Of a stretch of DNA of 64,000 nucleotides, positions 8,826 to 15,748 are shown piece by piece. The notes below the pieces were generated by a model that was not told where the DNA came from, searched no databases, and saw only the letters and a program-made list of their open reading frames with translations. How positions within the stretch are numbered: the stretch's first letter is position 1; each line of letters begins with the position of its first letter. Made by a program: the position numbers and the translations under genes. Origin of the DNA: Bacteroides neonati (lineage in GTDB: Bacteria; Bacteroidota; Bacteroidia; Bacteroidales; Bacteroidaceae). Where the stretch lies: contig NZ_HG726020.1 in the NCBI RefSeq assembly GCF_000499785.1, forward strand, positions 1,158,316 to 1,222,315, read 5' to 3'.

Positions 8826-10499
8826 ATGAACATTAGAAAAACAATCTACTTCCTTCTCCTTAGCATAGGAACAGTTGCCTGTCAATCGGGAAACTCTGAC
8901 CCCGAACCTCCAGAGGAAGGAGGAGGAGGAACAGAAGAAAACGCGACCACATGTAAGGCATGGAATGACTTCGTGGCCAAGAACGAACAGAACGTTCTTC
9001 TAGATTTTTCGTACGCGGGATATGACCATGGCAAATCTGCTCCTGCCGATGTGTGGACATTGGGATATAAGAAATATGATATCACCGACTACGGAGCTAT
9101 CCCTAATGACGGTAAATCCGATCGGGACGCTTTCTTGAAAGTACTCAAAGCGATAGGAGCAATAAGCACTACCGGAGCGAGCGTACACACCCCCAATGCG
9201 AGAGCTCTTATTTATTTTCCAGAAGGTGAATTTACTCTTTACGACTCATCGGATGAAGTAGATCCTGCCAAATTTTCTCTTTTAATGCGAACTGGCAATA
9301 TCGTATTGAAAGGCGCTGGAAGGGATAAAACAAAGATCGTAATGCCCGATCCAAGCCCGATAAATCCTGCGGTAGGATATGCGCATGTGCTACTTGAATT
9401 TCGACATTGGACAGGATTTGGTTCGCTCACCACAGTCACTTCCGATGCGAAAAAAGGAAGTTTCTCAGTACAGGTGGCCTCTACAGCCGGACTTAGTGTG
9501 GGCCAATGGGTTTGCCTTTATTTAAGAAACAATGATGCAAACCTGATAGCTAATGAATTACAACCATATAAAGCAAAATCTACGATGACAAATCTTATAT
9601 CCGTAGGTGTGCAGGTAGAGGATATTCATCAGATTAAATCCATTAAAGACAATATCGTCACCTTTGCAGAGCCTATTATGCACGAAGTGGATAAACAATG
9701 GAAGTGGGAAGTGCGCACCTATGGCTATTATGAAAATATAGGTATTGAAGACCTTTCTTTCAAAGGCAATGTGGGTAAATACACTCACCTTGGCTGGCCT
9801 TCCGATTCGGGTTACGTACCTATATCAATAATGCGTACTGTTAATTCGTGGATGCGTCGGGTAGACTTTGAAAGTGTGAGCGAAGCGTTCACGATTACTT
9901 TGTCCGCCAATGTTTCGGTATATGATATAAATATCACCGGAAATAGAGGGCATTCCGCTGTTCGTTCCTTTGGCTCATCACGTGTGTTCATCGGTAACGT
10001 CTTTGATAAAGCCAACTATATAAACGGCAACACTATAGAAAATGCAGGGCAACATCATGCCACCGGGGTGTCAAGACCCTCGATGGGAACTGTTATCTGG
10101 AACTGCGAATGGGGTACAGAGACTAATTTCGAATCGCACGGAACGCAACCCCGCGCTAGTTTGTTCGACGCTTGCAAAGGAGGTTTTCTACGCTCACATC
10201 AGGGGGGTGATTACAGCGCTCTCCCGAATCACATGCAGGACTTAACACTCTGGAACTTCAATGCAACAAACTCGCCTTCGGGAGGTAATTTCAAGTGGTG
10301 GGACGATGGCGGGTTCTTGTTCATGCCCCCCATCATAGTTGGTTTCCATGGAGTGCCTATTTCTTTTGAGCAAGCACAGGTACAATTGGATGCCGATCAT
10401 GGTAAGTCGGTAGAACCGTCGTCGCTTTACACGGCCCAATTGAATCACCGACTGGGCTATGTCCCCGCATGGCTTTTGGCATTGAAATCGCAACGATAG
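8826..10499 (+). CDS. Pectate-lyase-superfamily beta-helix lipoprotein (DUF4955-like)
   Basis: This 557-residue lipoprotein has a lipobox ending in TVAC, with Cys19 followed by an acidic and glycine-rich linker. From about residue 85 the motifs YDITDYGAIPNDGKSDRDA and YFPEGEFTLY are those of the pectate-lyase superfamily domain, which opens right-handed parallel beta-helices. The C-terminal part, with KWWDDGGFLFMPP and HRLGYVPAWL, resembles DUF4955 from memory. It is probably a glycan-active or glycan-binding surface protein, but no catalytic residues can be assigned. It follows the PL8-like gene by 209 bp and I see no clear promoter in between, so it is probably in the same transcript. Confidence 0.7.
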   Translation: MNIRKTIYFLLLSIGTVACQSGNSDPEPPEEGGGGTEENATTCKAWNDFVAKNEQNVLLDFSYAGYDHGKSAPADVWTLGYKKYDITDYGAIPNDGKSDRDAFLKVLKAIGAISTTGASVHTPNARALIYFPEGEFTLYDSSDEVDPAKFSLLMRTGNIVLKGAGRDKTKIVMPDPSPINPAVGYAHVLLEFRHWTGFGSLTTVTSDAKKGSFSVQVASTAGLSVGQWVCLYLRNNDANLIANELQPYKAKSTMTNLISVGVQVEDIHQIKSIKDNIVTFAEPIMHEVDKQWKWEVRTYGYYENIGIEDLSFKGNVGKYTHLGWPSDSGYVPISIMRTVNSWMRRVDFESVSEAFTITLSANVSVYDINITGNRGHSAVRSFGSSRVFIGNVFDKANYINGNTIENAGQHHATGVSRPSMGTVIWNCEWGTETNFESHGTQPRASLFDACKGGFLRSHQGGDYSALPNHMQDLTLWNFNATNSPSGGNFKWWDDGGFLFMPPIIVGFHGVPISFEQAQVQLDADHGKSVEPSSLYTAQLNHRLGYVPAWLLALKSQR

Positions 10500-10534
10500 C
10501 AAGCTAGGTTATAAGGTAATCGGAACTGCCCTCG

Positions 10535-10707
10535 CTATCTTTTGTGCCACTCTACCAAAGAGTCATATCCAGCTTTCTTTAAAGCGATCAATGTTCCGTG
10601 ATGTCCATGATTAATCCTTCGGGATAATGGGCATCACTACTTACTTGCAGCCGAGTACCCAATTCGTGGAGCGCTTTCGCATTGAATTCAAGAATATTTC
10701 CAATATA
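10535..10707 (-). pseudogene. Frameshifted C-terminal remnant of a PHP-like hydrolase
   Basis: On the minus strand one frame gives GNILEFNAKALHELG followed by LQVSSDAHYPEGLIMDIT. It then meets stops, and a neighbouring frame continues with TLIALKKAGYDSLVEWHKR and a stop at 10535. The SSDAH motif and the ending resemble the C-terminus of PHP-domain metal-dependent phosphoesterases such as histidinol-phosphatase. At least one frameshift (about 10570-10590) and an upstream TAA show it is dead. The IS element begins 24 bp beyond its broken 5-prime end. The family assignment is tentative. Confidence 0.45.
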
Positions 10708-10760
10708 TTACGCCCTATTTTTTTACTATTTAGGGATATTCTTTCAATACTAAAACATAA

Positions 10761-10794
10761 GGCAACTAATTCATTGCGAATTAGTTGCCTTTTT
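10761..10794 (+). terminator. Hairpin at the left end of the IS
   Basis: A perfect 12-bp stem (GGCAACTAATTC at 10761-10772, complement at 10778-10789) with a 5-base loop is followed by five T residues. It has the form of an intrinsic terminator and would stop readthrough from the left. Confidence 0.6.
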
Positions 10795-10863
10795 GTATCT
10801 TTAGGCACTCCCCAAAAAATACGGTTTGACGGCCAAAACGGGGGTAGTCCTAACTAAAAACAC

Positions 10864-11580
10864 ATGGTAAAGAGACAAAAAATCTCTGCAATTGAGCCTA
10901 CTTTAGGGTTTACAGTATTCGATATTCTTCAAAAATATCGCCAAAGCTTCGAACGGAGTGAACTGAGACATCTCTATACCATGATTCCTTTTTCCGAATA
11001 GAACCGTTCTATGCATTTGCGAGATGCCCCCTTGGGGCGTAAAAGTTTCTTCTCTCCTGAGGGTCAACTTGCTTTGATGTTTCTTAAGACATACGCCAAC
11101 TTCTCTGATTTCGAACTCCTTGAGCACTTAAACGGTAACATTTATTATCAGTTGTTTTGCGGCATCTCCTTCATCGAGCGTCTTTCTTTCCAGGCTTTCA
11201 ATGAAGGGATACGTCTGAAAGACTGTATTCGGCTACAACAGAGACTCACAAAGACCCATGTAAGGGCTGTTGCGACTGACTCTATCTATGCTAACAATGA
11301 AAATCACCAGTTTTGTACCCAATATGGCATTGCCACTTCGTTTGTACGAAAAGGAAGAGCGGCTAAAGATGAGAAGCTTCGTAAAATACTCGGAAGCGAA
11401 CTGAGCCATGAAAGGGCCACGCGATTGGAAGGAAGCTTCGGAACACAGAAACAACATTATTCTCTTGCAAAAGTCAAGGCCGGAAACAAAGCAACGGAAA
11501 CCCTTTGGATATTTTTCGGAATACATACGGCCAATGCAATATGCATCATTGAAAAGAGGTATAAAGAAAGAGCGGCTTAA
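10864..11580 (+). pseudogene. Transposase pseudogene: amber codon and internal deletion
   Basis: Reading from ATG 10864 gives a typical transposase N-terminus (MVKRQKISAIEPTLGF). An in-frame TAG follows at 10999-11001, where a CAG would be expected in a functional copy. The same frame stays open from there to the TAA at 11578-11580. It runs LEHLNGNIYYQLFCGISF straight into the C-terminal part, RAVATDSIYANN and EGSFGTQKQHYSLA. Related full transposases, as I remember them, have roughly 200 or more residues between YQLFCG and GISFIE, including catalytic residues. That core is missing here and the junction is in frame. The open part from 11011 encodes 189 residues. Confidence 0.75.
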
Positions 11581-11682
11581 GTTGATTACGGAAGAAAATG
11601 GGAGAAGAAGAGAGAGCTTCTTCAAAACCGGCATGTCTGTATGTCTGCTTTTTTGTCAAAAAGAAGAGAAAACAAAAAGGAT

Positions 11683-11720
11683 AGAGCGTAAAGTTTAGAC
11701 TAAAGTCAACTTTACGCTCT
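11683..11720. repeat. Inverted repeat near the right end of the IS
   Basis: AGAGCGTAAAGTT (11683-11695) pairs with its complement at 11708-11720, giving a 13-bp stem with a 12-base loop. There is no strong T tract on either side, so a terminator role is less certain than for the left-end hairpin. Confidence 0.55.
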
Positions 11721-11796
11721 AGAATACGTTAAAAATAAAACATTTACTGAATATCCCTAATTAAGCTGCCGGAAGGTTGAATATAAGATTCGTATT

Positions 11797-11916
11797 CTTT
11801 TAACAATGTTAATAAAATTATCCTCCGTATTTTCTTGATTGTTAAGAGTACGTTCTCTTGGTATCAACAATTACGTACTCTTTGGATATAAAACTACGTA
11901 ATTAACAATGCGTTAA
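11797..11916. repeat. Dispersed about 120-bp intergenic element, copy A
   Basis: This stretch starts with the near-palindrome TTAACAATGTTAA and ends with TTAACAATGCGTTAA. In between are roughly 24-base units carrying TACGT and TTGGTATCAA-like motifs. A second, diverged copy lies at 23521-23641 in the same orientation. The function is unknown. It is non-coding in all frames. Confidence 0.6.
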
Positions 11917-12004
11917 GATACTACTCTTTCAAAGAAAGAAAAACGGGAAATCAGAAGACTATAAAAGAGATACATATATCATTATCATACAGGTGATTGA
12001 ATAG

Positions 12005-12411
12005 GTTTATCCTTTCAATTCCCATCATACGCATTTTCTTATTTGCTGCTTTTCTTTCGCGAGGCAATCCATTGCTTCTTGTATGGATACTTGTCCATTT
12101 AGTAACTTCATTATTTTTCACGACCCGGTATTTTCGTTTACTCACGGGCTCTTGCTTAGATACAGCATACTTGAACAGAATTGTAAAAAACGTGTCATAC
12201 GACTCCAGCCCCTCTCCGCAATCATTTACCTACAACAACGCCTTAATCTATGTATTGCGGAAATTTCGGCAATAGAGTGTATCGGATCAGCAGCAAAAAA
12301 TTGGAGGCAATGTATCAAATCGACTTACCCAAACCGATGCATTTCTCTCAAATAGAGAACAAGGCCCAGAGCGAGAATCCCATCATCGCCTTCTATGAAA
12401 TCATCCGTTGA
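12005..12411 (+). pseudogene. Remnant of a 6-bladed beta-propeller-like protein, two frameshifts
   Basis: A coherent protein can be followed across three frames. It runs CPFSNFIIFHDPVFSFTHG (from 12083), then KNVSYDSSPSPQSFTYNNAL, then from 12250 GNRVYRISSKKLEAMYQIDL, ending at TGA 12409-12411. The VYRI-x-LEAMYQIDL part resembles the 6-bladed propeller lipoproteins common in Bacteroides. These are normally about 350-400 residues, so the N-terminal half is gone. The end overlaps the tail of the convergent flippase-like gene by 11 bp. The family call is by motif memory only. Confidence 0.5.
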
Positions 12412-13417
12412 TGCTCCGGCTTCTCCGTGTATAAGCCAAGGCAATGGAGCCATATATACCCAACAGAACCACTAAAAAGGTTTGTATGCCGTGTACGATC
12501 AAGGCAAATATCCCTGCATCGGTTGCATTGACTCCGTAGAGCATCATCATCGAAATAATAGCAAAGTGCCAAGGCCCTGCCCCATTGGGAGTAGGAACGA
12601 TCACGGCAAATGTGCCCCCTACAAACATCACCAACGCAGCCAGCACACTGAGGTGTTCGGTAAACGAAAAGCAGAAGAAAGTAAGGTAGAAGTGAATGAA
12701 GTAACTCAGCCAAATGAGTACGGTATAGGTAATAAAGAGGGGGATATTCTTCACATTGCGCAACGACATGATACCCTCCCAAACATGAAGCACAACGCCT
12801 TTTACCTTCTCAAAGAAAGAGAGGGCACGCATGAGATAGTAAAGCAGCACAAGCACACCGATGCCACATAGCAGAATGATGTAAAACCAAACGGAAGTAA
12901 ACAGGTAAAGGAGCGAAGGAATCTTCGTACCGGTCTGTTCGAGAAAAAGCGTGAAGACAGGAAACTGCAACAAAACAGTGACTCCGGTTATCAACCCGAT
13001 ACAAAGCATATCCACCAAACGCTCGGTAACTACGGTACCCAATGATTTAGCAAACGATACATCATCGTAACGAGACAGGATGCCACAACGAGACACCTCT
13101 CCCATTCGGGGAATGACGAGACTGGCCGCATAAGACACAAAGATGGCATTGATACAATCGCCCGTTTTAGGGAAAGCTCCCAGGGGTTCGAGCGTTTGCT
13201 TCCACCGCCAACCACGAACAACCTGTGCCAACACACCAAAAACTAATGATAGAAGCATCCATCCCCATTTTGTGCCATGTGTCAATACATCGAGAGCCTT
13301 GGCGAAATCGAAATCGCGATAGACCCAATACAAGATAAAACCGCCTAAAACAATCGGTAAGATGAGCTTCAGCGTCTTTTTTATTAGTTTATTCATTCCT
13401 AATTCTTTATTCTTCAT
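12401..13417 (-). CDS. Flippase-like (LPG synthase TM family) membrane protein
   Basis: This multi-pass inner-membrane protein of about 338 residues has hydrophobic segments throughout. It carries the motifs VRGWRWKQTL, IPRMGEVSRCGILSRY and PTPNGAGPWHF of the lysylphosphatidylglycerol-synthase transmembrane family (PF03706). Members flip or transfer lipid-linked groups, and the substrate here is unknown. An in-frame TTG at 13444 lies inside the predicted promoter, so the ATG at 13417 is chosen. ATG 13396 is also possible. The gene is divergent from rsmA with closely packed promoters. Its 3-prime end overlaps the beta-propeller remnant. Confidence 0.85.
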   Translation of the reverse strand: MKNKELGMNKLIKKTLKLILPIVLGGFILYWVYRDFDFAKALDVLTHGTKWGWMLLSLVFGVLAQVVRGWRWKQTLEPLGAFPKTGDCINAIFVSYAASLVIPRMGEVSRCGILSRYDDVSFAKSLGTVVTERLVDMLCIGLITGVTVLLQFPVFTLFLEQTGTKIPSLLYLFTSVWFYIILLCGIGVLVLLYYLMRALSFFEKVKGVVLHVWEGIMSLRNVKNIPLFITYTVLIWLSYFIHFYLTFFCFSFTEHLSVLAALVMFVGGTFAVIVPTPNGAGPWHFAIISMMMLYGVNATDAGIFALIVHGIQTFLVVLLGIYGSIALAYTRRSRSING

Positions 13418-13426
13418 GAAAAGAAT

Positions 13427-13434
13427 TACCTTTG
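13427..13434 (+). promoter_or_regulatory. -7 box for rsmA
   Basis: TACCTTTG matches TAnnTTTG and lies 32 bp upstream of the rsmA ATG. It faces the -7 box of the divergent gene only 7 bp away. Confidence 0.55.
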
Positions 13435-13441
13435 TCGGCTG

Positions 13442-13449
13442 CAAAAGTA
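13442..13449 (-). promoter_or_regulatory. -7 box for the flippase-like gene
   Basis: The minus strand reads TACTTTTG, matching TAnnTTTG, 25 bp upstream of ATG 13417. It argues against the upstream TTG start at 13444. Confidence 0.55.
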
Positions 13450-13465
13450 GTCAATTAGTTTATAA

Positions 13466-14281
13466 ATGAAATTAGTAAAGCCGAAAAAGTTCTTAGGTCA
13501 ACACTTTCTGAAAGATTTGAAAGTGGCACAAGACATTGCCGATACAGTTGATACGTTTCCCTCACTGCCAGTCTTGGAAGTGGGACCGGGAATGGGTGTG
13601 CTCACACAATTCCTCGTTCGAAAAGAACGACCGGTCAAAGTCGTCGAGGTCGATTACGAGTCGGTAGCCTATCTGCGCGAGGAATACCCATCGCTTGAGG
13701 ATCATATCATCGAGGATGATTTCCTGAAAATGAACCTGCACCGCTTGTTCGATGGCGAACCCTTTGTGCTAACCGGGAACTATCCTTATAATATATCCAG
13801 CCAGATATTTTTTAAAATGCTCGATAATAAAGATTTGATACCCTGCTGCACCGGCATGATTCAAAAAGAAGTGGCCGAACGCATTGCTGCCGGTCCCGGA
13901 AGCAAGACCTATGGCATATTGAGCGTACTCATACAGGCTTGGTACAACGTAGAATATCTATTCACGGTAGACCCAAGCGTATTTAATCCCCCTCCCAAAG
14001 TAAAAAGTGCCGTTATCAGAATGACGCGCAACGACACAACAGAGCTGGGATGCGACGAGAAGTTATTCAAACTGGTAGTGAAAACAACCTTTAATCAACG
14101 CCGCAAGATGTTGCGCAACTCCATCAAACCGATACTGGGAACCGATAGCCCGCTTACGGAAGACGCGCTTTTCAATAAACGCCCCGAACAACTCTCGGTA
14201 CAGCAGTTTATCGATCTGACCAATGCGGTGGAAAAAGCACTGGCAACTGCGCCACAACCTTTGCCGGCAGAGAACGAGTAA
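13466..14281 (+). CDS. rsmA: 16S rRNA dimethyladenosine methyltransferase RsmA (KsgA)
   Basis: This cytoplasmic enzyme dimethylates two adjacent adenines (A1518 and A1519 in E. coli numbering) near the 3-prime end of 16S rRNA during small-subunit assembly. The 271 residues include the start KPKKFLGQHFLKD, the SAM-binding loop EVGPGMGVLT (about residues 38-47), and the catalytic motif NYPYNIS (about 110-116). The last is a Bacteroidetes-like variant of NLPYNI. NPPPKVKSAVI is also typical of the family. The length is normal. It is followed after 40 bp by mgtE on the same strand, a probable operon. Confidence 0.97.
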   Translation: MKLVKPKKFLGQHFLKDLKVAQDIADTVDTFPSLPVLEVGPGMGVLTQFLVRKERPVKVVEVDYESVAYLREEYPSLEDHIIEDDFLKMNLHRLFDGEPFVLTGNYPYNISSQIFFKMLDNKDLIPCCTGMIQKEVAERIAAGPGSKTYGILSVLIQAWYNVEYLFTVDPSVFNPPPKVKSAVIRMTRNDTTELGCDEKLFKLVVKTTFNQRRKMLRNSIKPILGTDSPLTEDALFNKRPEQLSVQQFIDLTNAVEKALATAPQPLPAENE

Positions 14282-14321
14282 TATTGAACAGAACATTGAA
14301 TAAAAGAAGGAGGTTATCATT

Positions 14322-15662
14322 ATGAACGAAAATTATATTGATAATGTAAAGCAACTGATCGGGCTGAAAGATGCCGATCAAGTACGATCCCTGATTATTG
14401 ACCTCCACCCGGCCGATATAGCCGAATTGTGTAATGAACTGAACCCCGAAGAGGCACGTTTCGTATACAGGTTGCTCGACAACGAAACGGCCGCCGACGT
14501 GCTTATCGAGGTAGACGAGGACGTTCGTCGAGAGTTTCTCGATGTATTGCCATCCGAAACCATCGCCAAACGTTTTGTCGACTACATGGATACGGATGAT
14601 GCCGTAGACCTGATGCGCGAACTCGATGAAGAGAAACAGGAAGAGGTACTCTCGCACATTGAGGATATTGAACAGGCAGGCGATATTGTCGATCTGCTGA
14701 AATACGATGAAGACACTGCGGGTGGATTGATGGGTACCGAAATGGTGATCGTTAACGAGAACTGGAGTATGCCCGAATGTCTCAAAGAGATGCGCCAACA
14801 GGCCGAGGAACTGGACGAGATTTACTACGTCTACGTCATCGACGATGATGAGCGACTGCGCGGCATCTTTCCACTCAAAAAAATGATTACCTCTCCTTCG
14901 GTATCGAAAGTGAAACATGTGATGCAAAAAGAGCCGATCTCGGTGCATGTAGACACACCACTGGAAGATGTGGCGCAAACGATCGAGAAATATGACTTGG
15001 TAGCCATTCCTGTAATAGACTCCATTGGCCGCTTGGTAGGACAAATTACCGTCGATGACGTCATGGACGAAATCCGCGAACAATCCGAACGCGACTACCA
15101 ATTGGCATCAGGTCTTTCGCAAGACGTAGAAACAGACGATAATGTACTGCGCCAAACAACCGCCCGCCTTCCATGGCTCATCATCGGTATGCTGGGTGGA
15201 ATCGGTAACTCTATGATATTGGGAAATTTCGATGCCACCTTTGCCGCTCACCCCGAAATGGCTCTTTATATTCCGTTGATTGGTGGTACGGGTGGAAACG
15301 TAGGAACACAGTCGTCTGCATTGATTGTGCAAGGATTGGCCAATAACTCGCTCGACACCAAAGACACATACAAACAAGTAGCCAAAGAGGCTGTCGTGGC
15401 ATTGATCAACGCAACGATTATCTCTTTATTAGTATATACCTATAACTTTATTCGTTTCGGAGCCAGTGCAACGGTTACCTATTCCGTATCCATTAGCCTA
15501 TTTGCAGTAGTTATGTTTGCCTCCATCTTCGGAACGTTGGTACCCATGACGCTCGAGAAGTTCAAGGTAGATCCGGCTATTGCCACAGGACCCTTTATTG
15601 CCATTACAAATGACATCATAGGTATGATGCTTTATATGGGAATCACCGTTTTATTGTCTTAA
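14322..15662 (+). CDS. mgtE: MgtE magnesium transporter
   Basis: This 446-residue inner-membrane Mg2+ channel has the usual order. An N-terminal acidic superhelical domain (about 1-130) is followed by a pair of CBS domains (about 135-255) and five membrane segments (about 280-446). The pore signature PLIGGTGGNVGTQSSAL is present. The acidic cytoplasmic part binds Mg2+ and closes the pore when internal Mg2+ is high. It lies 40 bp after rsmA and is preceded by a good ribosome binding region (AGGAGG at about 14308). Confidence 0.96.
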   Translation: MNENYIDNVKQLIGLKDADQVRSLIIDLHPADIAELCNELNPEEARFVYRLLDNETAADVLIEVDEDVRREFLDVLPSETIAKRFVDYMDTDDAVDLMRELDEEKQEEVLSHIEDIEQAGDIVDLLKYDEDTAGGLMGTEMVIVNENWSMPECLKEMRQQAEELDEIYYVYVIDDDERLRGIFPLKKMITSPSVSKVKHVMQKEPISVHVDTPLEDVAQTIEKYDLVAIPVIDSIGRLVGQITVDDVMDEIREQSERDYQLASGLSQDVETDDNVLRQTTARLPWLIIGMLGGIGNSMILGNFDATFAAHPEMALYIPLIGGTGGNVGTQSSALIVQGLANNSLDTKDTYKQVAKEAVVALINATIISLLVYTYNFIRFGASATVTYSVSISLFAVVMFASIFGTLVPMTLEKFKVDPAIATGPFIAITNDIIGMMLYMGITVLLS

Positions 15663-15748
15663 ATGAAGGCAAATAAAAAAAAATAGATTAAAAAAGTATG
15701 AAGTAAACGTTTTATTTCATTAATTTGTGACTCAAAACTAAGTATACG

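Larger units (their letters stand above)
10731..11759 (+). mobile_element. Internally deleted insertion sequence (IS1182-like), about 1.03 kb
   Basis: The element is bounded by the 11-bp inverted repeats TAGGGATATTC (10731-10741) and GAATATCCCTA (11749-11759). Both are flanked by the trinucleotide ATT, a possible target duplication. It contains one transposase reading frame that is broken and shortened. A terminator-like hairpin lies near each end, which could block transcription running into the element. The transposase resembles, from memory, Bacteroides DDE transposases of the IS1182 type. With a shortened transposase it is unlikely to move unless helped by an intact relative. Confidence 0.75.

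Noticed and set aside
11997..12275. Small membrane protein on the plus strand
   Set aside because: Its sequence is a patchwork of the beta-propeller remnant read in one frame. The hydrophobic start is not supported by a ribosome binding site.
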